Shown: piece after piece, positions 10,261 to 16,065 of the stretch
Layout of the letters: every line of letters starts with the position of its first letter
Numbering within the stretch: position 1 is the stretch's first letter
NCBI GenBank assembly: GCA_023228765.1
Contig: JALOAM010000050.1
Location: forward strand, 1 to 17,886
DNA length: 17,886 nucleotides
Source: Dehalococcoidia bacterium
GTDB lineage: Bacteria > Chloroflexota > Dehalococcoidia > UBA2979
Direction of reading: 5' to 3'
Notes under the pieces: model-generated
The model's input: the letters and a program-made list of their open reading frames with translations, nothing else
What the model was told of the DNA's origin: nothing
Databases searched by the model: none
Made by a program: the position numbers and the translations under genes

Positions 10261-10302
10261 GGCCCCCTCTCCCGGTTCCGGGAGAGGGTTGGGGTGAGGG
10301 CC
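10261..10302 (+). repeat. REP-like palindromic element, forward copy
   Basis: Full copy: a CCCTCTCCCGGTTCCGGGAG core followed by AGGGTTGGGGTGAGGG. It lies in the 334-base gap between the SDR start and the merR-type stop, which otherwise holds the degenerate copy at 10360-10403 and the merR-side hairpin. Confidence 0.85.
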
Positions 10303-10359
10303 GTCTGCGGATCGCGAGCCCGTCGACCGTCGCCGATGGACAAGCACCGCACTCCCCCG

Positions 10360-10403
10360 CCCCTCTCCTCTCCCGGTTCCGGGGAGGGGGGCCGGAACCG
10401 GGA
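10360..10403. repeat. REP-like element, degenerate copy
   Basis: Contains CTCTCCCGGTTCCGGGGAGG and then an extra GGAACCGGGAGA half-site on its right, but it lacks the GGTTGGGGTGAGGG tail. It looks like a decayed or rearranged unit about 60 bases from the full copy on its left. Confidence 0.6.
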
Positions 10404-10419
10404 GACACCCGAAACGACG

Positions 10420-10445
10420 CAGGCCCCCGCTCTCGCGAGGGCCTG
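10420..10445 (-). terminator. Hairpin terminator of the MerR-type gene
   Basis: CAGGCCC (10420-10426) pairs with GGGCCTG (10439-10445), with a further CGC/GCG pair set inside after one mismatch and a four-base loop. It starts about 20 bases past the leftward stop at 10467 and is followed on that strand by CGTCGTTTCGGG, a weak T-run. Position and stem suggest a factor-independent terminator. Confidence 0.6.
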
Positions 10446-10466
10446 TCCTGAGAGGAACGGGACGAC

Positions 10467-10961
10467 CTACTTCGTCTCGGCCGCCTGCTGGGCGATCGCC
10501 TCTTCGAGCTCGTGGCGGCGCGTGGTGACGCGCTCCAGCTTGGCGCGGAGGTCCTCCTGCATCTCGGCGAGGGCCTCCACCTTGTGGTCGACCACCTCGA
10601 GCTGGCGTTCGAGGGCGCCGGCAGCGCGGAGCACGCGATCGAGGCGGGCGGGGAGCTCTCGGTCCGGGCGGAACGTGGCGATGATCTGCTGGCGCAGGTC
10701 CTCGGCCTCCACCATCTCCTTGATCTCGGCGAGCGTGAAGCCGAGGTACTGCTGGAGACGGCGGATGTACTCGATCCGCTCCACGTCCTCGTCGGAGTAG
10801 AGCCGGAAGCCGCCGTCCATCCGCTCGGGCGGACGCAGCAGCCCCTTCTCCTCGTAGAACCGCAGGGTGCGCTGGGTGACTCCGGTACGGTCGGCGACCT
10901 CGCCAATCTGGTACCGGGCGACCTTCGTGTCCGCCTGCTCTTCCGATGCCGGGGTACTCAT
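10467..10961 (-). CDS. MerR family transcriptional regulator
   Basis: 164 residues. The winged-HTH domain at about 16-85 reads ARYQIGEVADRTGVTQRTLRFYEEKGLL and then GGFRLYSDEDVERIEYIRRLQ, the standard MerR DNA-binding head. The rest (about 95-164) is a long, charged, helical coiled coil for dimerisation. There is no cysteine in the whole protein and no added effector domain, so it is not a metal sensor of the classic thiol type; the signal is unknown. The start at 10961 begins MSTPASEEQ. Its own promoter region contains a dyad between the -35 and -10 hexamers, which fits autoregulation. The SDR and aldolase-like genes lie downstream on the same strand and are candidate targets, but a terminator-like hairpin separates them. 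Confidence 0.93.
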   Translation of the reverse strand: MSTPASEEQADTKVARYQIGEVADRTGVTQRTLRFYEEKGLLRPPERMDGGFRLYSDEDVERIEYIRRLQQYLGFTLAEIKEMVEAEDLRQQIIATFRPDRELPARLDRVLRAAGALERQLEVVDHKVEALAEMQEDLRAKLERVTTRRHELEEAIAQQAAETK

Positions 10962-10967
10962 GCCGTC

Positions 10968-10997
10968 ATCCTATGGACGCCGCTCTGAGCGCGTCAA
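10968..10997 (-). promoter_or_regulatory. MerR-type promoter with central dyad operator
   Basis: Reading leftward, TTGACG (10992-10997) and TAGGAT (10968-10973) are separated by 18 bp. The spacer is filled by a dyad, GACGC C GCTC T GAGC GCGTC on the plus strand (10976-10995), whose arms match except for one extra base. MerR regulators typically bind dyads lying between -35 and -10. The predicted transcription start falls at or next to the ATG at 10961, so the message may be leaderless. The arrangement is visible in the sequence; its function is inferred. Confidence 0.6.
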
Positions 10998-11045
10998 CGC
11001 ACCATGACGTGTACGTGAGATGGGAGCGACCCACCGACCGAGCCG

Positions 11046-11071
11046 TCTCGGCGCCGCTCAAGTCGCCGAGA
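11046..11071 (-). terminator. Possible hairpin terminator after the barrel-like gene
   Basis: TCTCGGCG (11046-11053) and CGCCGAGA (11064-11071) form an 8-bp stem with a 10-base loop, 21 bases beyond the leftward stop at 11092. No T-run follows, so a terminator role is only plausible. Confidence 0.4.
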
Positions 11072-11091
11072 GCCAATCGACTCGCCGAGGG

Positions 11092-11820
11092 CTAGTCGTC
11101 GTCCTCGTGTTCGTGGTCATGGTCGTGGTCCGCCTCGCGGACCGGGCCGCCGAGGATCGGCAGCCGCCGCTCCGCGGAGCGGCGCGGGGCCGGGACGGCG
11201 CGGGCGGCCTCCAGCGTCGCGGCGACATCGGCCGCCGGCACCAGCACCGCGGGGGCGCCGGCGTCGCGCCAGGCCTCGAGGATCGCGGCGTCGGGGCGCC
11301 CGACGGACCGCAGGAGGATCGGCGCGCCCGTGAGCGCGGCGACGCGGCGCAGCTCGATCTGCTCGCGCACGGTGATCAGGTCGGCCTCCGCCTCGACCAG
11401 CACGGCGTCGAGGTCGATCGCGGCGACGGAGCGGAGCCGCTGCTCGTCCTGGTCCGCGCCCAGCAGCAGCACGGAGCCCATCTCCTCCACGGTCAGCGCA
11501 GCCGCGTGCGTGCGGCCGTCGTCGAAGACGAAGAAGTCCGCGCCCGCCTCGTGCGCCGCCGCGACCTCGTCGCGCGTCGCGTCCTCGAAGCGCACGCCGA
11601 CCGGCACCCTGATCGAGCTGTCCTGCGCGAGGCCGGAGGGGATCCCCGGCACGATGATCGCGTCCGCGCCGGCCTCGGCGGCCGCGCGCGCATCCTCCAC
11701 GGACCCCGCCTCCGCGACCACGATCACGTAGCGAGGGCGCTCCTGCCGCGCGATCGCGGTGAACCCCATGCCACCGGGCGCGCGGCCGATGTCCCGGATG
11801 CGCGTGCGGAACTTGCTCAT
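11092..11820 (-). CDS. Unassigned (beta/alpha)-barrel-like protein with His/Asp tail
   Basis: 242 residues; I do not recognise a characterised family. Repeating strand-helix units such as ARAAAEAGADAIIVPG, VAAAHEAGADFFVFDD and EAWRDAGAPAVLVPA, with LDAVLVEAEADLIT and APILLRSVG, look like the phases of a TIM barrel, in the style of phosphate-binding or nitronate-monooxygenase-type barrels. No clear catalytic motif or flavin site stands out. The end is unusual: EADHDHDHEHEDDD, an alternating His/Asp/Glu tail that could bind metal ions. The start at 11820 (MSKFRTRIRDIG) is supported by a GAGGG ribosome binding site; a longer frame to 11991 would overlap the tRNA gene and is rejected. The tRNA-Thr gene lies upstream on the same strand, so read-through from its promoter is possible. 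Confidence 0.75.
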   Translation of the reverse strand: MSKFRTRIRDIGRAPGGMGFTAIARQERPRYVIVVAEAGSVEDARAAAEAGADAIIVPGIPSGLAQDSSIRVPVGVRFEDATRDEVAAAHEAGADFFVFDDGRTHAAALTVEEMGSVLLLGADQDEQRLRSVAAIDLDAVLVEAEADLITVREQIELRRVAALTGAPILLRSVGRPDAAILEAWRDAGAPAVLVPAADVAATLEAARAVPAPRRSAERRLPILGGPVREADHDHDHEHEDDD

Positions 11821-11963
11821 CGTGGCCCTCGATCCGTTGGTCCTGGCGATGCCCCGGAGGGCTGTCCGTGCTGGAGCCGAGCCGAAGCCGGGCACCGTGC
11901 GAGGTGCACGGGGACGAACTGCGCCCAGCGACCGCGAGGCCGGTGGGCGCAGTGTCAGGCCGA

Positions 11964-12038
11964 TGGAGCCGCCGGTGGGACTTGAACCCACGACCTGCTG
12001 TTTACGAAACAGCTGCTCTGCCTCTGAGCTACAGCGGC
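11964..12038 (-). tRNA. tRNA-Thr (anticodon CGT), CCA encoded
   Basis: The leftward strand folds into a complete cloverleaf. Acceptor GCCGCTG pairs with CGGCGGC, the D arm is GCTC/GAGC, and the anticodon arm GCTGT-TTCGTAA-ACAGC presents CGT. A 5-base variable loop is followed by the T arm GTGGG-TTCAAGT-CCCAC. A U discriminator is followed by an encoded CCA at 11964-11966. The anticodon reads ACG threonine codons. Without CCA the tRNA spans 11967-12038, 72 bases. Confidence 0.97.
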
Positions 12039-12053
12039 GCGCCGTGCCGATTC

Positions 12054-12081
12054 AGTATACGGAGCCACGAGGCACGCTCAA
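12054..12081 (-). promoter_or_regulatory. Promoter of tRNA-Thr
   Basis: Leftward TTGAGC (12076-12081) and TATACT (12054-12059) with a 16-bp spacer, placing the start of transcription about 8 bases before the mature 5' end. TATACT is a strong -10 in a GC-rich setting. Confidence 0.7.
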
Positions 12082-12150
12082 CGCCACAGCCGCGCGGTCG
12101 CGCTCCCTCGACGACTGATACGGCACAAACAGCACAGGAAACCCGGGCGA

Positions 12151-12228
12151 GGCCCCCTCTCCGGTTCCGGCCCCTCTCCCGGTTCCGGCTCCCTCTCCCG
12201 GTTCCGGGAGAGGGTTGGGGTGAGGGCC
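12151..12228 (+). repeat. REP-like element with two extra left half-units
   Basis: A full forward copy (12191-12228) is preceded by two tandem half-units, one at 12151-12170 ending in CTCTCCGGTTCCGG and one at 12171-12188 reading CCCTCTCCCGGTTCCGG, each lacking the right arm and tail. This is the most elaborate cluster in the window and fills much of the 288-base gap between the tRNA gene and tsaD. Confidence 0.8.
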
Positions 12229-12250
12229 TGTCCGCCTGTCCGCCTGTCCG
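12227..12250 (+). repeat. Tandem 8-bp repeat, three units
   Basis: CCTGTCCG occurs three times in a row directly at the right end of the REP-like cluster and is followed by CC. A simple slippage-prone tract about 75 bases before the tsaD start. Confidence 0.8.
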
Positions 12251-12326
12251 CCCCCTTCCGCCGTCGATCACCCGCGCAAGGCTCTACCACCGCTCGTCGG
12301 TACACTCGCCGTGGAGGGCAGCCCGC

Positions 12327-13388
12327 ATGCGCATCCTCGGCATCGAGACCTCGTGCGATGAGACGGCGGCCGCCGTCGTCTCCCGCACCGCCGAGGACGG
12401 CCCCCTCCTGCTGCAGAGCAACGTCGTGGCCAGCCAGGTGGACCTGCACGCCGAGACCGGGGGCGTCGTCCCCGAGGTCGCCGCGCGCGCCCACCTCGCC
12501 GCGCTCGTCCCCGTCGTCCGGCGCGCGCTCGCGGACGCCGAGTGCGGCTGGGACGACCTCGACGCCATCGCCGTCACGCGGGGGCCCGGCCTGCCGGGCG
12601 CGCTGCTGATCGGCTTCAACGCCGCCCGCGGCCTCGCCTACGCGCGCGGCCTGCCGCTGATCCCGGTCGACCACATCGAGGGGCACGTCGCCGCCAACTG
12701 GCTGCCGGCAGGTGCAGGTGGCGCGTCCGTCGGTGACGAGGCCGAGACGCCACCGGCGCTCCCCGCGCTCGCCCTCGTCGTCTCCGGCGGACACACCGAG
12801 CTGTTGCTGATGGAGGAGCACGGCCGCTTCGTGCGCCTCGGCGGCACGCGCGACGATGCCGCCGGCGAGGCGTTCGACAAGGTCGCGCGGTTACTCGACC
12901 TGCCCTACCCTGGCGGACCGCCGATCTCCCGCCTCGCCGCCACCGCCACGGTGCGCAAGACCCGGTTGCCCCGGGCGTGGCTGCGCGGCACGGACGACTT
13001 CTCCTTCTCCGGCCTCAAGACCGCCGTCGCCAACCTCGTCGCATCCGAGGGTGCGCCGCCGTCCGCGGAGGTCGCCTGGGCGTTCGAGGAGTCCGTCTGC
13101 GATGTGCTGGCGAAGAAGGCCGCGCGCGCCGCGGAGCGCGAGGGCGTCGCGAGCCTGCTCGTGGCCGGCGGCGTCGCCGCGAACCGCCGCCTGCGGGAGC
13201 GCATCCGCGAGGAGTCCCCCGTGCCGGTGCACATCCCCCCGCCCGTCCTCTGCACCGACAACGGCGCGATGATCGCCGCCGCCGCCTTCCGCCATCTGGA
13301 CGAGGCGGTCCCCGCCGAGACCGCGCTCGACATCTTCAGCACCGCGGTGCGCAAGGCGGCCGTGAAGCGCTCCACGAGCGTTCGGTAG
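12327..13388 (+). CDS. tsaD: tRNA N6-adenosine threonylcarbamoyltransferase TsaD
   Basis: 353 residues of the Kae1/TsaD family. In bacteria, TsaD with TsaB and TsaE transfers threonylcarbamoyl to A37 of ANN-decoding tRNAs to make t6A. The start is MRILGIETSCDETAAAVV. Metal-binding His116 and His120 are in HIEGHVAANW; VVSGGHTELLLM (about 151-162), GEAFDKVARLL, DFSFSGLKTA and LCTDNGAMIAAAA follow. A Gly/Ala-rich insert at about 127-146 separates the histidine motif from the next strand and is longer than usual. GGAGGG at 12313-12318 supports the ATG at 12327; the frame upstream runs through the tRNA and repeats and is not coding. tsaB and tsaE are not adjacent. A tRNA-Thr(CGT), an expected t6A substrate, lies nearby but is divergent. 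Confidence 0.97.
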   Translation: MRILGIETSCDETAAAVVSRTAEDGPLLLQSNVVASQVDLHAETGGVVPEVAARAHLAALVPVVRRALADAECGWDDLDAIAVTRGPGLPGALLIGFNAARGLAYARGLPLIPVDHIEGHVAANWLPAGAGGASVGDEAETPPALPALALVVSGGHTELLLMEEHGRFVRLGGTRDDAAGEAFDKVARLLDLPYPGGPPISRLAATATVRKTRLPRAWLRGTDDFSFSGLKTAVANLVASEGAPPSAEVAWAFEESVCDVLAKKAARAAEREGVASLLVAGGVAANRRLRERIREESPVPVHIPPPVLCTDNGAMIAAAAFRHLDEAVPAETALDIFSTAVRKAAVKRSTSVR

Positions 13389-13440
13389 GCCCTCCCCCCT
13401 CCGATCTGCCCTCTCCCCGACCTCCCCCAGAGGGGAGGGC
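13389..13440. terminator. GC-rich hairpin between convergent tsaD and DUF2851 genes
   Basis: GCCCTCCCC at 13389-13397, overlapping the end of tsaD, pairs perfectly with GGGGAGGGC at 13432-13440. The loop carries an alternative partner arm, GCCCTCTCCCC. No T-run on either side. Its position between two converging stops suggests a shared transcript end. Confidence 0.5.
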
Positions 13441-13455
13441 GCCAGCCCCTCGGCT

Positions 13456-14676
13456 CTACCGAAGATCCGCGGAGAGCGGGCAGGCGCCGCAGCCGCCGCG
13501 CGTGCACCAGAGGTCTTGCAGGTGGAGGAGGCCCTGGGCGTAGAGAGCGCCCGCCGCGCGCTTCGATGTCTGAGCGCGCGTCTGAGGAGCAAGCGGGCCC
13601 TCACCCCCTCCCTCCCCTCTCAAGGGCGCGGGGGCCGGAGCGGGCGGGGAGGAGAGCGCCGAGGCGAGTGCCCTCGTGCGGCCGTAGGGACGCGGGGCAG
13701 GCCACCCCTCCGCGAGTGCGGCGGTCGCGCGGGCGAGAGGGACATCGTCGTAGGCGGCGGCGAGGGCGGCGACGAGCGGGAGCGCCGCGTTCCATGCCAC
13801 CTCGGCGGCGCGGGCGTCTCCGAGGCTGGCGGCGCGCACGGCGGCGACGAGGGCGGCCCGGCCGTCCAGCGCGTGCCGCGCCAGCACCTCCACCGGGTCG
13901 GAGCCGAGCCCATCGAGGATCACGGCGACCAGGGCGGCACGGCGCTCCTCGGACTCCCGGATACGGCCGGCGGTGGAGGCGACGGCGCGTTCGAGCAGCA
14001 TCGCGAGGGCGCCGTCGAAGCCGTAGCGGTCGGCCAGCCGCCACGCGCGCCACGTCCGCTCCGCCAGCCGCTGCCGCCCCTCGTCCCGCACGCGGGCGAC
14101 GGCGTCCGGAGCACCGGAGCAGGGCGGCGCGATGACCTCGAGGTCCGGGCCCAGCGCCACCAGCCGTTCGACCTCCCGCGCCGAGAGCCACGCACCGAGG
14201 GCGACCGTGGGCGCCTCGCCACCACCGGGCCGCCCGTCCCGGCCGGGGAGGGCGGTCGGTGTGCCGGCCTCCGCCCGGTCATCCACCCAGCAGAGGTGGA
14301 GCACGACCCCCGCGTACGCGGGGTCGTCCGCGTGCCCGTGCCGCACGAAGTCCGAGGCGCGCAGGTGCACCTCCACGTCCCCGGCGAGCGTCGCCCCGGA
14401 CGCCGCGAGGAAGGCCGCCTCGCGCACGTCCGGCCCCGGCCCGCGCCCGGCGCGCCCCGCGCGCAGCAGCGGATGCGGCAGCGCCGCCGCCAGCACCTGC
14501 GCCGGCACCCGCCCGAGCAGCCAGAGCGCCGTCAACGTCGCCTCCGGGAACGGCGCCTCCGAGAACGGCACCTCCACGAACGGCGCGGCGTCCGCCCGCG
14601 CCTCCCGGTCACGCCCGTCCTCGTGCGCCGCGTAGACCCCGGCGTCCTCGGCGAGCCGGTGGAGCGGGACCGTCAC
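13456..14676 (-). CDS. DUF2851 family protein, translationally coupled to an HTH gene
   Basis: 406 residues. The DUF2851 hallmark is clear: AGDVEVHLRASDFVRHGH (residues 98-115) followed by DDPAYAGVVLHLCWVDD. The C terminus has the three-cysteine pattern WCTRGGCGACPLS (Cys391, 396, 399), also typical of the family. The biochemical role is unknown; the conserved Asp, Glu and His residues could form a metal-dependent site, but that is speculation. The GTG at 14676 is preferred because it overlaps the TGA of the upstream HTH gene as GTGA, a coupling arrangement. A longer frame to 14802 would run through that gene. Around residues 340-370 an Ala/Pro- and Gly/Glu-rich stretch (SSPPAPAPAPLRGEGGGEG) is encoded by a REP-like insert and is probably a tolerated linker. 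Confidence 0.85.
   Translation of the reverse strand: MTVPLHRLAEDAGVYAAHEDGRDREARADAAPFVEVPFSEAPFPEATLTALWLLGRVPAQVLAAALPHPLLRAGRAGRGPGPDVREAAFLAASGATLAGDVEVHLRASDFVRHGHADDPAYAGVVLHLCWVDDRAEAGTPTALPGRDGRPGGGEAPTVALGAWLSAREVERLVALGPDLEVIAPPCSGAPDAVARVRDEGRQRLAERTWRAWRLADRYGFDGALAMLLERAVASTAGRIRESEERRAALVAVILDGLGSDPVEVLARHALDGRAALVAAVRAASLGDARAAEVAWNAALPLVAALAAAYDDVPLARATAALAEGWPAPRPYGRTRALASALSSPPAPAPAPLRGEGGGEGPLAPQTRAQTSKRAAGALYAQGLLHLQDLWCTRGGCGACPLSADLR
13597..13634 (-). repeat. REP-like element inside the DUF2851 coding sequence
   Basis: GCCCTCACCCCCTCCCTCCC, then CTCTCAAGGGCGCGGGGG: a diverged reverse copy of the tail-plus-palindrome unit. It keeps the reading frame and adds a low-complexity Pro/Ala/Gly/Glu segment to the protein. 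Confidence 0.55.
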
Positions 14677-14912
14677 GCCCGCGGCTCCTCGGCGTCCGCA
14701 GCACCCTCCCGCGGCCCGACGTCGTAGACGCCGGACTCCTCCGCGACCATCCGCAGGAGCCGCTGTGACATCCGCCGCGGCGAGGACGCCCCCGTCTCCC
14801 ACTCCGAAATCGTCTGCTGCCGTGTCCCGATCCGCTCGGCGAGCTCAGTCTGCGTCACCCCGAGCTGCTCCCGCAGCCGCCGGACCGCCTCCGCGTTCCA
14901 CTCCGCCGTCAT
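14673..14912 (-). CDS. XRE-type helix-turn-helix protein (79 aa)
   Basis: A single Cro/C1-type HTH domain occupies about residues 10-60: LREQLGVTQTELAERIGTRQQTISEWETGASSPRRMSQRLLRMVAEES. A short acidic tail follows. It is the size of phage-type or antitoxin-type repressors and has no effector domain. The TGA stop at 14673-14675 overlaps the GTG start of the DUF2851 gene as GTGA, so both are made from one message and are probably linked functionally, perhaps with the small protein controlling the operon. The ATG at 14912 (MTAEWNAEAVRRL) has a GGGAG upstream. The DNA before it is a low-complexity GGAGG-rich tract in which no clear promoter can be picked out. Confidence 0.88.
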   Translation of the reverse strand: MTAEWNAEAVRRLREQLGVTQTELAERIGTRQQTISEWETGASSPRRMSQRLLRMVAEESGVYDVGPREGAADAEEPRA

Positions 14913-14945
14913 GCCACGCTCCCGATTCGCTGCCCCTCAGCGGTT

Positions 14946-15033
14946 CGCCTCCCGCCTCCCACCTCGCGCCTCCCGCATCGCGCCTCCCGCCTCCCACCTC
15001 CGCCTCCCACCTCCGGCCTCCGCCTCCGCCTCC
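14946..15033. repeat. Low-complexity CCTCC-rich tract
   Basis: Irregular repeats of CGCCTCCC, CACCTC and CGCCTC run for nearly 90 bases. On the leftward strand they read as runs of GGGAGG and GGCGGAGG, dense in G-triplets, with possible G-quadruplex character. The tract starts about 30 bases before the HTH gene and ends at the next REP-like copy. Confidence 0.75.
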
Positions 15034-15075
15034 GGCCCCCTCTCCCGGTTCCGGGAGAGGGCTGGGGTGAGGGCC
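15034..15075 (+). repeat. REP-like palindromic element, forward copy
   Basis: Full copy: a CCCTCTCCCGGTTCCGGGAG core, then AGGGCTGGGGTGAGGGCC. It sits in the 586-base gap between the HTH gene and groES. The gap also holds the low-complexity tract, the 15124 palindrome, CIRCE and the long groES leader. Confidence 0.85.
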
Positions 15076-15123
15076 ATTCCGGTCGGCACCAGAGAGCCCC
15101 GGCGTCCCAAGCAGTCGCGCGAA

Positions 15124-15145
15124 TCGTACACGCTTCCGTGTACGA
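15124..15145. promoter_or_regulatory. 22-bp palindrome, candidate operator upstream of groESL
   Basis: TCGTACAC (15124-15131) and GTGTACGA (15138-15145) are perfect inverted arms around GCTTCC. This is a typical geometry for a dimeric repressor. It lies about 40 bases before CIRCE and matches neither CIRCE nor the HspR site CTTGAGT-N7-ACTCAAG. The binding protein is unknown. Confidence 0.5.
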
Positions 15146-15186
15146 ATGATCTCCCTCCTGGCGCAGAAATTCCTCGGCGGCGAGGG

Positions 15187-15213
15187 CTAGCACTCTCATG
15201 GGGCGAGTGCTAA
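15187..15213 (+). promoter_or_regulatory. CIRCE element (HrcA operator)
   Basis: CTAGCACTC, nine bases, GAGTGCTAA: it matches the consensus TTAGCACTC-N9-GAGTGCTAA at every arm base but the first. HrcA bound here represses chaperonin genes until heat shock. The element ends 285 bases before the groES start, a long distance for CIRCE. No hrcA gene is in the window. Confidence 0.95.
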
Positions 15214-15217
15214 CATC

Positions 15218-15243
15218 CCGCCTCGGAGGCCGCCGAGAGGCGG
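15218..15243 (+). promoter_or_regulatory. Hairpin in the groES leader just after CIRCE
   Basis: CCGCCTC (15218-15224) pairs with GAGGCGG (15237-15243), and the sequence continues TTTCTGC. A short T-run after a GC stem could give partial attenuation, but this is weak evidence. The remaining 255 bases of leader to groES are very GC-rich with no convincing gene. Confidence 0.35.
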
Positions 15244-15498
15244 TTTCTGCGACGGGGAACGCCTCGACGGCGGGCCGCGGCGGGCGGGCGAGGGGCCTCG
15301 GACGGGGCTTGCGAGCACGGCCGCGAGGCGACGCCACCGGACGAGGGGCGCGACCCGCGCACCGCCCACCGAATTCAACTGGACGAGCGCGGACACCCGG
15401 AGCGCGCGACGGCGTGCGGGGATGCCTGGGCGAAGCGAGCGCGGCTCGCGGCCCCGGCTGACTCTCCGGAGCGGACGCTGAAGAAGGAGACTGGTGCC

Positions 15499-15825
15499 TT
15501 GGCCACGAACGTTACCCCGATGACCGACCACATCGTCCTCACCCCCGTCGAGCAGGAGGAGATCTCCGCCTCCGGCCTCGTCATCCCGGACTCCGCCAAG
15601 GAGAAGCCGCAGCACGGCCACGTCGTCGCGGTCGGCCCCGGCAAGCGCAACGACAAGGGCGACCTGGACACCATCGACCTGGCCGCCGGCGACCGCGTGC
15701 TGTACCAGAAGTACACCGGCCAGGAAGTCACCGTGGACTCCACGGACTACATCATCATCCGGTTCCAGGACGTCCTCGCGAAGCTGGACGAGGCTGCCGC
15801 GCCCGCCAAGAAGGGCAAGAAGTAG
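15499..15825 (+). CDS. groES: Co-chaperonin GroES
   Basis: 108 residues forming the lid of the GroEL folding chamber. The translation reads MATNVTPMTDHIVLTPVEQEE, then SGLVIPDSAKEKPQHGHVVAVGPG (mobile loop and following strand), GDRVLYQKYTGQEV and YIIIRFQDVLAKL, the normal Cpn10 order. A Lys/Ala tail, AAAPAKKGKK, extends beyond the usual end. The start is TTG at 15499: AAGGAGA at 15484-15490 is well spaced, and the residues before the first internal ATG (15520) align with other GroES N termini. His replaces the common Arg of the DRV motif near residue 11. Its promoter region contains CIRCE. groEL follows after a 240-base gap, larger than in most groESL operons. Confidence 0.96.
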   Translation: MATNVTPMTDHIVLTPVEQEEISASGLVIPDSAKEKPQHGHVVAVGPGKRNDKGDLDTIDLAAGDRVLYQKYTGQEVTVDSTDYIIIRFQDVLAKLDEAAAPAKKGKK

Positions 15826-15924
15826 GCTGACCGGCCTCGGCGGGGCGCAAGCACTCGCCGGCCGGCCTGCCGCCCGACCGACCCGTCGGGTGGCTGCCGT
15901 TCGAGACTGCAAGAGATTGACTGG

Positions 15925-15960
15925 CGGCGGGCCGCACCACCCCTCCGGTGCGGTCCGCCG
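15925..15960 (+). promoter_or_regulatory. Strong hairpin in the groES-groEL gap
   Basis: The 14-base arm at 15925-15938 (CGGCGGGCCGCACC) pairs with 15947-15960 (GGTGCGGTCCGCCG) with one wobble and an 8-base loop. No T-run follows. A second small stem, CCGGTCG/CGACCGG, is at 16018-16034, just before the groEL ribosome binding site. The large hairpin may stabilise or divide the message, or partially terminate it, and so set the GroES:GroEL ratio. Confidence 0.6.
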
Positions 15961-16065
15961 AATCCACCGCCCGATGCGCGCCCCATGCGCCCGCCGAGGC
16001 CCGACAGCCCTTCGAGGCCGGTCGAGCCGACCGGGACACGGCGGCACTCCCGAAGGGAATGAGCC

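Noticed and set aside
14677..14802. Longer N terminus for the DUF2851 protein
   Set aside because: It runs out of frame through the HTH gene; the GTGA overlap gives a better start.
15198..15461. 87-residue plus-strand frame in the groES leader
   Set aside because: Starts inside the CIRCE spacer, has no ribosome binding site and is Arg/Gly/Ala-rich low-complexity sequence.
15841..15860. Second CIRCE before groEL
   Set aside because: Only one arm (AGCACTC) is present; no GAGTGCT partner at the nine-base spacing.
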